A model generated the notes under the pieces. It was not told the DNA's origin, ran no database searches, and was given only the letters and a program-made list of their open reading frames with translations. Below, piece by piece: positions 11,447 to 20,421 of a DNA stretch of 64,000 nt. The position numbers were made by a program, and so were the translations under genes. The DNA lies in the NCBI GenBank assembly GCA_015680685.1, contig MNCI01005813.1, forward strand, positions 194,373-258,372, given 5' to 3'. The DNA comes from Gnetum montanum (Eukaryota; Streptophyta; Gnetopsida; Gnetales; Gnetaceae). Every line of letters begins with the position of its first letter. The first letter of the stretch is position 1.

Positions 11447-12172
11447 AAATGAAAATATTAGGAAATGTAAATGCTAGTAAACTATAAAATTACTAATAAA
11501 CTATAAATCTTAAATAAAATAGGAAAATATTTAATTTTTTATTAATTTATACTTTTTTAAAAAAATTGCAATAAAAAGGAAAAATTGAAATTGCGATATA
11601 TAAAATTTAAAAGAAAATAAAACAGTAAGTGCAGAATTTAAGAAAAGTCAATTTAAAATAGAACAATATAATTAATGAAAAAACCACCTTACCAAAGTTA
11701 TAACTAAGGTAAGGACCACCAAAATATAACGTACAAACTTGGGAAAACAAAGGTTTAGGATCCCGAAAATGAAATTGGCATAGGACAATAAAACTAAAAA
11801 TAGGTGACCGTTAACGAGAATTAGTATTAGAAATGGGTCAATGAAGGTTTAGAGAACACAAATTAAAAAATAAAAGTTTTTAAGAACTAGATAAAAACAC
11901 AAGTTTTCAAGAGCAGGAATTGAAACTACAATAGAAAAATTGGATTTTAGGAATTGAAAACTATGACTAGAAAATAAATGACTGTTAATAAGAAAGGAAG
12001 CAAAAATGGGAAAACAGAATAGGCCAATGAAGGTTTAGATAACTAGTAAAGAAAACTGAAAAAGGAAATAGGGATTTTTAGAACAGAAAACAGAAATTGA
12101 AAATAAACAAATAAGAACATAAACAAAAAAAATTAATATTTTAGAAAAATAGAAACAAAAAATTCAAAATAG
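11447..12172. other. A-rich leader of element E3, no gene
   Basis: Strongly A-rich on the plus strand (T-rich on the E3 sense strand), full of AAATTGAAA-like runs and without ORFs. Its position between the E3 gag start and a primer-site-like sequence at 12173-12195 suggests the untranslated leader. Confidence 0.45.
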
Positions 12173-12195
12173 CTCCTTCTATCACCAAAAAGGTG
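12173..12195 (-). promoter_or_regulatory. Possible primer-binding site of E3
   Basis: On the minus strand the sequence reads CCTTTTTGGTGATAGAAGG, resembling the TTTTTGGCGCTAGAAGGAGG stretch that follows the 5' LTR in some plant gypsy elements. Immediately upstream on that strand the sequence ends ATCAACA, a plausible LTR end. The matching LTR start could not be located, so the call is weak. Confidence 0.3.
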
Positions 12196-13020
12196 TTGAT
12201 GCATAAATTTTGGTTACACAACAACACTCACAAAAAACTCATTTTAAGAAACTATTGCCTAGGGCACCTCTTGTATGGATACAGAAACTTGAAAATAGTT
12301 TCAACTGGTAAGGGCAACATGGTGTTTTAACAAATAAAATGATGCCGATAATTTTGACAAGGAAATTTAAACAAAATAACTATCTGAATTGGTAACTTAG
12401 CAAGAAAATTTAGACAAGCAAATTTAAATAAAATAATTATTTGAATTTTCTAGTTGATAAGGAAAAATAAAATAGCTGCTCATTAAACATGCTTGAAAAA
12501 TGAAAATTCTAAATTAACTGAGAGCTTGAAAACTCCAAATACAAACAAAGGTCTTCATTAAAATGTTATCTTTCACCAAACATATAACCAAGATTAAGGC
12601 CTTAAGGAAAAGACTTATCTCAATAAAACACTAGATCAAATTGGTTAAATGGGTAGCCTCTTGTATAAGCTTGTTTACTGGTGCTTCTAAGAAACACACC
12701 TCCAACAAGTCTGCACCTTCTGGCTTCTCTTTGAACTCTGTTTGGAAGAACCTCCGACTGGTTCAGTGATGAAATCTAAGAAAAAATTCTTGGGATTTCT
12801 GGGGTTTTAACAGTTCTTATCTTCCCTTGCCTGGCCTACTGTCTCAACTTTTGACTCTTCCGCACGTGCTAAATCTGCACACAAAATAACAAAAGTGATA
12901 GCCAAACGGCTGGAAGAAAATAGAGTCCAAACTTTCTTTACTATCTTATAATAAAACTGTAATATTATGCATGTAATCGTATACTAGGAACTACCAGCAT
13001 GAGGTGCACAGGTGTGAAAC
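12196..13020. other. Possible E3 5' LTR remnant, boundaries unknown
   Basis: Begins TGTTGATGC on the plus strand, which would be the terminal end of a minus-strand LTR. No coding content and no second copy in the window. The far boundary is not visible. GC rises slightly after 12700. Confidence 0.25.
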
Positions 13021-13075
13021 CATCATAACCAACAAAACTTTCTAATACAACATTTATAATGAAAAATAGCAAAGA

Positions 13076-13161
13076 CATCAAAGTAAAGGAAAAACTTTGC
13101 ATGTCTATCACAATACCACATCAAAGTAAACGAAAAACTTTGCATGTCTACCACAATACCA
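13076..13161. repeat. 43-bp tandem duplication
   Basis: Two copies of a unit beginning CATCAAAGTAAA and ending CACAATACCA, at 13076-13118 and 13119-13161, with only a few differences. It sits at the edge of the gene-fragment cluster. Confidence 0.85.
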
Positions 13162-13214
13162 AACGACAAAACTGACCATATGCAAACAAACCAAACAAAA
13201 CACACCAGGAAAAA

Positions 13215-13690
13215 AACATTAGAGTTTAAAAATGACATTGCCGTCATCTTCATCATCCCCACAACCTTTAGCCCAACCAACCTTGGTGGGACGCATCAAT
13301 GTCGTCTCCACATATCCCAAGATGTCCGCCATGGACACCGACTCAATGGCTCGGTCTGCCACACCACCCTGTACCACCACCATCGAACAGATCTCCATCG
13401 AACAGATCTCCAAATGACAGTGCATAAACTATACTCCTGGATCACAGCCAAACCTCAGGACAGCATGCCCACAGTATTCCATAGTGGTGGATCCACCAAA
13501 TTGAACCCTGCCGCATGGACATTCTCATTAAAATTTCCTAGACCCTGCACGACGACGCAGAGATTGAAGCCATGAATATGCACTGGATGGTTCTCGAAAC
13601 CCATCAGAAACGTGTTCTAGAACACGATCCAGACGCTCGCCTTGAACGAAATGACCCCCACGCGGGTGCAGAATCTCGGGTTCAGATTCA
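13215..13690 (-). pseudogene. Laccase C-terminal fragment (pseudogene)
   Basis: The minus strand encodes the end of a plant laccase, the multicopper oxidase that polymerises monolignols in the cell wall. Visible are TRVGVISFKASVWIVF, then HPVHIHGFN at about 13589-13563 (the HPxHxHG trinuclear-copper motif), GLGNFNENVHAAGFNLVDP and MHCHLE at about 13425-13408 (the HCH copper motif). In-frame stops follow WIVF and interrupt the stretch before MHCHLE. The segment between the two copper motifs is shorter than in intact enzymes. A 15-bp unit is duplicated just after MHCHLE (13381-13410), repeating MEICS. The N-terminal three quarters of laccase are absent. The fragment abuts an unrelated ATPase fragment on the other strand. 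Confidence 0.85.
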
Positions 13691-13691
13691 T

Positions 13692-13930
13692 ATCCTGGTG
13701 TCGAAGCTGCTCGTCATCTCTAGTCCCTACGCGCTCGTTATATCCACACCAGTGACCACGAACTACACAGTAGCCAAGGGTGCGTCCATGGGAGTTATCA
13801 TTGAAGACTCTGACCAAACTCAAGGCTCTGGCTCTCGACAAGACGGGAACTGTCATCGAGGGTGAATTCAGAGTCGTAATTGCTCTTGACGAAACCTTGG
13901 ATTCTGCCATTGTTCTACGTTGGTCGTCGC
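13692..13930 (+). pseudogene. P1B-type heavy-metal ATPase fragment (pseudogene)
   Basis: The plus strand encodes LLVISSPYALVISTPVTTNYTVAKGASMGV, the sixth transmembrane helix region of P1B heavy-metal ATPases, with the metal-binding CPC replaced by SPY. After a frameshift and loss of a few codons comes LTKLKALALDKTGTVIEGEFRVV, which holds the phosphorylation motif DKTGT. These pumps export Zn, Cd or Cu across membranes. Similarity ends near RWSS at 13930. The actuator domain, the rest of the P/N domain and the metal-binding tail are absent. The start is within about 15 bases of the end of the oppositely oriented laccase homology, so two genes were joined. CPC loss plus the frameshift exclude activity. 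Confidence 0.85.
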
Positions 13931-14046
13931 CACCGTGCGCCTTCTGCCCGACGCACTGCGTTAGCAGTGTTCTTGACTATTCTCGTAACAACGACTGTGG
14001 CTTGAGCGATAACGACTAGTAGAATCTTTTCTCTGAATTGGTTACC

Positions 14047-14470
14047 ATTATGTACTGCAACAAATTGCTAAGGTGAAGCAGCTCATCAATATCTTTCTCC
14101 AGATTAAAAAGAGAATCGTCCAGGAGTCCTGCATCTGTGGCTGGATAAAGATCTTTCTTTCCAACCTCTTCCAATGTCATAGCAGATGGCACTGAAATGC
14201 CGGTGGAATTTGCATATTATAAATTTCTTTCATTTTTCCGTACAATTCCTTCATTGTTGCATTCTCTTTCATGCATTTCTTAGCAACCTTAACTAACTTC
14301 TTACGCAGATTGTGGAATAACTCCATCCGACGTAGAACCAGAAATGCGGATAGCAGGAGGCCGATGACTGGAAACTTCTAATCCCTATTTCTGGCCTCTC
14401 ACACAGATTCAGCAAAGCATGCCTTCATATCAGCCGAAGACCGCAGATTCCCTGTAACCTCATGTAATGT
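14047..14470 (-). pseudogene. Unidentified exon-like fragment
   Basis: Reading the minus strand, a possible 3' splice site (ACAG before GGAATCTGC, near 14457) is followed by NLRSSADMKACFAESV, a hydrophobic PVIGLLLSAFLVLRRM, a basic helical stretch (LFHNLRKKLVKVAKKCMKEN) and, after a frameshift, MTLEEVGKKDLYPATDAGLL and LEKDIDELLHLSNLLQYIM. Codon use and composition are gene-like and unlike the surrounding AT-rich DNA. I do not recognise the family. It could be one or two exons of a small membrane or organelle protein, or another captured piece of the same chimera. Confidence 0.45.
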
Positions 14471-14960
14471 TAGCAGGTTATGCTAAGTTGCAGGGGAAAT
14501 TACAGAATTTAAACTCGTCCCGTTACAAAACTGGCCCAAAGATCAGGATTGCTAAGCTTGAATCTTGGATAATTCACTCATTTCCGTCATTGTCACCTGA
14601 CACACTGGAGATGCTGAACAGAAAAATAAATAAATAAATAAGCAATGCTTAATGTGAAACCATTAAGAAGCACGGTGGTAGGAGTAACGTTGTCAGATAA
14701 TTTCTATTTTGACATGACGACCTTCCAAAATGTTGTCGTAGAGGGAAAGATAACCGGCATGGTAACTAGAATGGGCAAGTTTACTCATGTTTGGGTATTA
14801 ATTCTAAAATGATGTGCCGTGGCATTTTGGGGGGGATCATAACAGGGTGATCGGCATGTGCATTCAGATTCCATCTCTTGGTTCATAAACTTTTCTCTTC
14901 TTTACTTTTTTTGTATTAAGTTGAACAGACATGTTTAACAACCAGCTGCGAGAGCTGGCA
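14471..14960. other. No gene recognised
   Basis: Intron-like or intergenic sequence with an AAATAAATAAATAAATAA run near 14622. It separates two exon-like minus-strand pieces and may be an intron if they belong to one gene. That is inference only. Confidence 0.35.
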
Positions 14961-14973
14961 CAGAGATGCTGCC

Positions 14974-15349
14974 TCAACTTTCCTTCATACTATTGCATAC
15001 ATGAAAGCCTGGACCACGTTCCTGATTTAAAGCGATGGTGAGTTTTAACGATAAAACTTTTGTAAGTCCAATGGTTTTTAGCATGTTACGGCAAGCAGAG
15101 GTGGCAGCGACTGAAGAAGCATTACACACACCTGCATAGAGGAATTCATCAGAAGTGATCTTAGACAAAGCAAGGATGTGTAAAAACTTGCTGCAAATGA
15201 TGGCAGCGAAGACCATCACCAATTTACTTGACTGTGACATCTGAACCAGGGCATTTACCGGTCTTCTTAAGAAGGGTGAAGGTTATTGGGGAGGCGTTCA
15301 CAGGGAAAGCAGCTAAGAGAAAGAAAGAAGCTAAAAAGAATGCAGCCAT
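14974..15349 (-). pseudogene. Small secreted-protein-like ORFs, unrecognised
   Basis: On the minus strand an ATG at 15349 opens 41 codons (stop at 15224-15226) starting MAAFFLASFFLLAAFPVNAS, a good N-terminal secretion signal with a cleavage-like NAS, followed by PITFTLLKKTGKCPGSDVTV. In another frame an 88-codon ORF (15240-14974) continues over the rest with several cysteines (GVCNASSVAATSACRNM, HVCNSM). The two may be one cysteine-containing secreted protein broken by a frameshift near 15230. Alternatively, each is chance. I cannot name the family. It lies next to the laccase/ATPase fragments. Confidence 0.4.
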
Positions 15350-15504
15350 GTTGGCCTTCTTGTCTTTGAAGACGTTGGAAGCCTGAAAGCCTTATCAACA
15401 TAGGGTCCTGCTAATGCACAACTTCTAGTTACTCTGGATGAGCAAGAAAGTCATGACAAATAAAGTTGGCACTTCTACTTTACAGATTTTAAATTATAAT
15501 TTCT

Positions 15505-15927
15505 TTGCTCACTCTTTCATTCCCTAAACTATGGAAAAGTGCTTTATTTCTTGTTCAATATAACATCATTAAGGTTGGTATATTTGTTGGTAGTTTTCCA
15601 CTCAGTGTAATGTTGACATCTTATGCCTTTGAAAGCATAATCAAATATGTAGGTTATTTTCCAATATTTAACTGTATGATGCTACTATTACATACAATAA
15701 TGTCTCATGTTAAGGAAGCCCAATGGAGTCGGAAAATGAATTTACTAGTTCGTGATTACGTGTTTGACAACACCGGGAAATTAAATGTTAACATGATAGA
15801 ATTCCCATTCCATATCCTTCATGTTGAAGGCAAGAATAGTTGTATCACCCTCATGCAAACCCTAAAAGAGATTCTTGACACTTTTTCCATCAAATGTGGC
15901 CTTACAAAAAAAAAGAAAAGGGCATAG
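15505..15927 (+). CDS. Hypothetical 140-residue ORF
   Basis: The longest uninterrupted frame in this stretch that is not retroelement shadow. It starts MLTLSFPKLWKSALFL. The N-terminal half is hydrophobic, with possible membrane segments around residues 20-40 and 55-65. The C-terminal half is charged (WSRKMNLLVRDYVFDNTGKL) and ends in a lysine run. The surrounding DNA is AT-rich and neither splice signals nor a promoter are evident. I do not recognise it. It may be chance or the relic of a host or transposon gene. Confidence 0.25.
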   Translation: MLTLSFPKLWKSALFLVQYNIIKVGIFVGSFPLSVMLTSYAFESIIKYVGYFPIFNCMMLLLHTIMSHVKEAQWSRKMNLLVRDYVFDNTGKLNVNMIEFPFHILHVEGKNSCITLMQTLKEILDTFSIKCGLTKKKKRA

Positions 15928-15989
15928 AACTCTGTTATTACCAATGCCATATGGCATGCCTTTTTGCTAAATGCGGTAAGTATTTAGCT

Positions 15990-16330
15990 AGCCTAATTGT
16001 TCAGCTTTTTTCATGCTCAATTTCTTTAGAACTATCGTCTTGTACTTTCCTGCAAATCCGTCCTGGGTGAGCCTGTGTATGGTTTCCTATGCAAGCAGAA
16101 CTTGCTTTTGATTCGAGAAAAGTTTGTGCATTGCTGCTGACCTTAAGTTTGCAGTTGCAGTGGGACCTCCATAACTACCTATGCAGCTAAATCTCCACAG
16201 GCGTATGTAGTGGAAACGGGAAACTGAAGGTACAGCTCGACCACGTGATCTGTATTGAAGCCATTGCTGTTGAATTCAAGACCCCAACTATAATACCACG
16301 TAAATAATTTGCATAAGGTTAAAACCTATA
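15990..16330. other. Moderately GC-rich patch, no gene recognised
   Basis: Composition resembles the gene-fragment cluster at 13.2-15.4 kb. On the minus strand short frames such as ATANLRSAAMHKLFSNQKQ can be read, but stops are frequent and no family is recognisable. A CACGTG E-box-like palindrome would need checking at about 16240 (ACCACGTGATC). Confidence 0.3.
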
Positions 16331-17939
16331 AGATTTTTTTCATGGGATTCAAATTTATTAGTCATGCCTAATGTTCATGGATAATAATAATCCTTCTATA
16401 ACAATAAATATTTTAAATAAATATTTTAAAGGTTGCATGATACCTCTGATTGAAAGCATCCCTATGTATCATGTAATTTATTTCAAATAAGGTAATGGCT
16501 TTAAATCATGAAACTATATCTTGGTGGGTAAACTAATTAATTATGGCCCTGTGCTTGGAATGGAAGATGTTGACATCAACAATAACGTCACTATAAAAAA
16601 AGTCTCATAAGTTTTCTTGCTAGATTGTAAACTTCTGTTATAAGAATCAATAAGATTTTTTGCTTGAATAGAAAAAGCAAAACTTTCATCATTGATAGAA
16701 GTTAAGGGTAATTTAGAATCTCACATAGGTGAGAGATAATCTAGTTAAATCAATTTTGTTGATGGAACTATCTTTGAATAAACAATCCTTAGCAAATAAG
16801 AGTTTGAGTTTACTTTGTTGATCATCTGTAGTTGTTGACAAGAAAGAGATTGATAAACCCATGATATCATTATGGAGAAAACCTTTGAAATCATTATTAT
16901 GGAGATTGACCAATTATGATATTTTAATAAATCTTTCAACTAACAAAATGTTCAAATAGTACACCTTATGTGATTTCAATCATAAACCCATGATGGATCA
17001 TTCTCAGACAAGCAATCATAGTTCTCAATTTAGATTCAACATATCTATTTGACAACTCATTAATTCATGCCTTAAGAATAATTCATGAATATTTTATAAG
17101 ACAATGCTTCTTGAGAGTTAAATAAGTATTTCTATAATTGATATATTAAGCATTATTCTAGGTGTTATGAAAATTGTATGCATTGGCACTATAAAATGTA
17201 AAGTAAAAAGTCAATAAACAAAAAATGTTAAAACCCTTTACCATGAGCAAGGGTTGAGATTTGAGAGCATTTGTCATTATTGATATTTGCAAGTATTCAA
17301 AAATACTATTAATAAATCAATAGTTGCATTAAATCTTATTTTTGTTAGTGTGAGACTTCTTGGCATCCTAACTTTATGAATTGAGAATTTTTAAAATCTA
17401 TGAATTGAGCTCTTTAAGCTAAGAATTTTACAAAAAAAATTGAAACTGTTATTTTATTAAGTCTATGTAGACCCAACGAATTTGTGAGATAAATGAACTT
17501 ATGCAAAATGCATTAGTAATATAAATAATAATTATGATAGATGTACCCAATATTCATGTAACTTAAAAACACATCTTCTATATAATTCCTTAAAACTAAC
17601 ATCCATAGCTTGAATAGCTCATACAAAGCATGACTAGTGATTTGCTATGTCATTTAGAAGAAATTTGTTTTACAACATTATAATAATACATATTACGCAT
17701 CTTCTATCACTGGTAGTAAACATAATTAACATATATTGTTTTTATATTCCTCATTGTTCCAGCTTCTAACTTCAACTCATAGATAGTGTTATCCCATTCT
17801 AACTATGCCAATTACTGCTTATAGATATTAAAATTATTGCATGTAGATAATTTGTTTCATCATGTCTGCTATCTCAAATATTTTACAACTAAAATTGAAG
17901 TTCTTTTAATTTGTGCCTCATTTTGTCATCTCTCTAAAA
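16331..17939. other. AT-rich DNA, no gene seen
   Basis: Long AT-rich stretch without long ORFs, LTR ends or repeats that I can support. It separates the gene-fragment cluster from the 3' LTR remnant of G1. Part may be an insertion that cut that LTR, since LTR-like sequence stops near 17940. Confidence 0.4.
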
Positions 17940-18128
17940 CGCTTTGTAAGAAGTTTCCGATGAAGCATCGATTGGCTTCATTGACGAGATCACATTGATG
18001 CAGCGACTTCAATGCAATTGCGTCAATGTAGTTGGCTCAACGTAGCTACCTCGACATCAAATAGGTAGTTTCTTTGAAGCAACTACATCGACGTGATCTC
18101 GTTGACACAACCAATTGATGCTTGATGA
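17940..18128 (-). mobile_element. 3' LTR remnant (U3) of gag-only element G1
   Basis: On the minus strand the LTR starts TCATCAAGCATC at 18128, directly after CATGAGGGTA, just as A1 and A2 3' LTRs start TGATGA after a purine-rich tract. The preceding 80 bases also match the A1 pre-LTR region (AATAATCCCAT, CTTGTAAAG, GATGAGATTTTAT). Only U3-like sequence is visible. It contains a 49-bp imperfect inverted repeat (17963-18011 with 18075-18123). Downstream LTR sequence is missing or unrecognisable. Confidence 0.6.
17963..18123. repeat. 49-bp imperfect inverted repeat in U3
   Basis: The left arm 17963-18011 and right arm 18075-18123 are reverse complements with roughly a dozen mismatches, separated by 63 bp. 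The arms carry words such as ATTGACGAGATCAC and GTGATCTCGTTGAC. A1 and A2 LTRs hold comparable but shorter inverted repeats in U3. Confidence 0.7.
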
Positions 18129-20421
18129 TACCCTCATGATTGAATAAAATCTCATCCTCAAGTTAACAAGATAGGACCAAGCTTTCTTTACAAGAAATTG
18201 GGAAAGATGGGATTATTGATCGACGCTAACTACTGATTGACTCTAAGTGCCACATTATAAAATTCTATTCGAGTGAATGCATACAAAATGAAAAAGTGAC
18301 AAAAATACTAAATAGACATTGAAGATTACAAAATTTGTAGAGGTCTTCAAAAATCTGTTGAAGATGGTTCTTTTTGTTGCTACTAACGATGGCAGACTTT
18401 CAAGCTTGATTATTATGTTGATACTTCTTTGGTTACGTAGAGCATTCTTAAAGGATGGACTGAAATTTCTTCTCATCATCCCTTGGATTTAGAAAACATG
18501 TGATATTTGAGCTACTATCTTGTGTGTGCTACAATTTTTCCATGGGCATATCCTCCATTATCCCCATCTTGGCTTTGTTTTCATGCTTGAAAAAAGACCT
18601 TCTTCCTTAGGCATTTGTTTTAGCATCAACTGTAGTCACCAAAGGATCAACATTAGTTTTGGTAAATCTTCCTTGATAATTAACCCTTTTCATATCCCTT
18701 AGTTTGCATTTAAGCATAGGGTGATGATATCATACTATGCCCAAGGCTATGAGATAACTAAAATCGTCAAGTCGTTCACATTATTTTTATCAATTACTAT
18801 TAATTACCATAATGTTCGAAAATAGGATGTTAGAAAAATTTAAAAAAAATTCAAAATGGACATCCCACGCCCCCATGACTAATGAGCATAAGTCCAAAAG
18901 CACATAAGTTTTTAAATAATTGAAACCAAAGGTCTTATTTAGAAGACTGCCAAGAAATATTAATGGATATGGAAATAGAAAAGTAGGAAAATTTAATGAA
19001 ATGAATGAGAAGTAGTCCCAAAATTATGCATGAATTCAGAGAAACTATCACTAATGTTTTGGAAGATGTGAAGGTTAGTTCAAAGCCATGATCAACAAAA
19101 GTTATGTAAGTGGATCCTCCCTAAAGCAAGTTCTTGCCATAATGCCCTTGCATAACCACTTTTATAGATGTTTGTGCATACTTGAGAAGTTAAATGTAGA
19201 CCATGCCTTTATTCCAAGCAACACACAACTACCATGATTGGGATGTCGCACTATACTATACAAAACCAAAAGGCTTATAATCGCATGCAAGAGTGAGGTG
19301 AATAATGGGATAAGAAGGGATTGCAGAGGTTGAGATATAAGGTACTTGACCATGTCCACAATAGATTCTTGTGAAAAATGTGATTAAAATGATTAGCATA
19401 CCTATATGTCCAAGTTTAGACCAAGTCCATACCATGAATAGTGACCTCACATTTATGTGTTCCTTCTTGTCAATCATCATGAGTCCACAACCACCTCAAA
19501 GAATAATCATCACTCCAAAAGGAGAAAAAAAGAGAAAAAGGAAGAAAGGGCATTAGCTAGAGGGGCATCTTTAGGCATGGGTAGCATGTCTTTCTAGCCC
19601 CATAACCAGTGCTTGTAGCCCATTATTATGTCTAAGGGATGTGCTTTGAATTCCCATTATCATTTTTTCTTTTTATTTATTTTTTTGTTTTATTTTTTTT
19701 CTTTTTATTTTTTTGAAATAGAAACCACACCATGCAAAGGCATAGCTTCCTATTTATTGTTCAATGAAGGAGTGATGATACATTCCTTGGGGAGTCATAA
19801 ACCACACAAAGGAAGTCAAGAAGAGAATCCAACAAGTCCCCTTGAGGTCATACCCTTTGCCATTCCCACTTGGTCATTTCCTATTTCTTCAAGATACAAT
19901 GATCATTCATTAATTTTAGTTTTTTAAAATAAGAACCAAATTATTTCCATGAGAAAAGACCTTTATTCAAACAACTGGAGGGATCGATGAAGTGGTCTCA
20001 CTACTTTACACAATTACTTACCCAATCATCTTGATAGCATAGCATAAAAACCCAACACATAGTGTTGACTTCTGCATCATGACTTGGCAATATTATTAAC
20101 AAAAACATAAAAAGAATGAATTAAGAAAAGATAAAAATATAAAATAAAAATATTAAGAAATGGAAGACATATGAAGAACTAGAAAATTTTGAAAAAAATA
20201 GGAAAATGATAAAAAATTGTAAAAAGAAAAGGCGAAAAACACTTATTAGTTCTTGAATCAAGATGGAGCATTGCCCCCACGACTAATCTTCTGGCCACAT
20301 ATTTGAGAGATGGACTACATAATCCCTTAGTTATACACCACCAATTTTCCATCTATCACCATTACTGATTTAATTAATTAGTGTGGTAGCACATCTAACA
20401 TTGGTGATAGTCTCATTTGGA
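18129..20421 (-). mobile_element. Non-coding 3' tail of gag-only element G1
   Basis: Tail between the G1 gag stop and its 3' LTR. It shares blocks with A1, A2 and G2 tails on the same sense: a GTGGGGGCAATGC tract just after gag (near 20270), a T/A-rich block, CTAGAAAGACATGCTACCCATGCC near 19590 and GGGAGGATCCACTT near 19120. In A2 these blocks follow integrase; here they follow gag directly. No RT, RNase H or integrase motif can be read on either strand. Confidence 0.65.

Noticed and set aside
13572-13865. Single plus-strand gene joining the whole ORF at 13572-13865
   Set aside because: The first 40 codons are antisense to the laccase copper motif. Only the part from about 13692 is ATPase.
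17940-18128. MITE or hairpin transposon from the 49-bp inverted repeat
   Set aside because: The repeat lies inside a sequence that begins like the A/G LTRs right after a polypurine tract, so a U3 element is the simpler reading.
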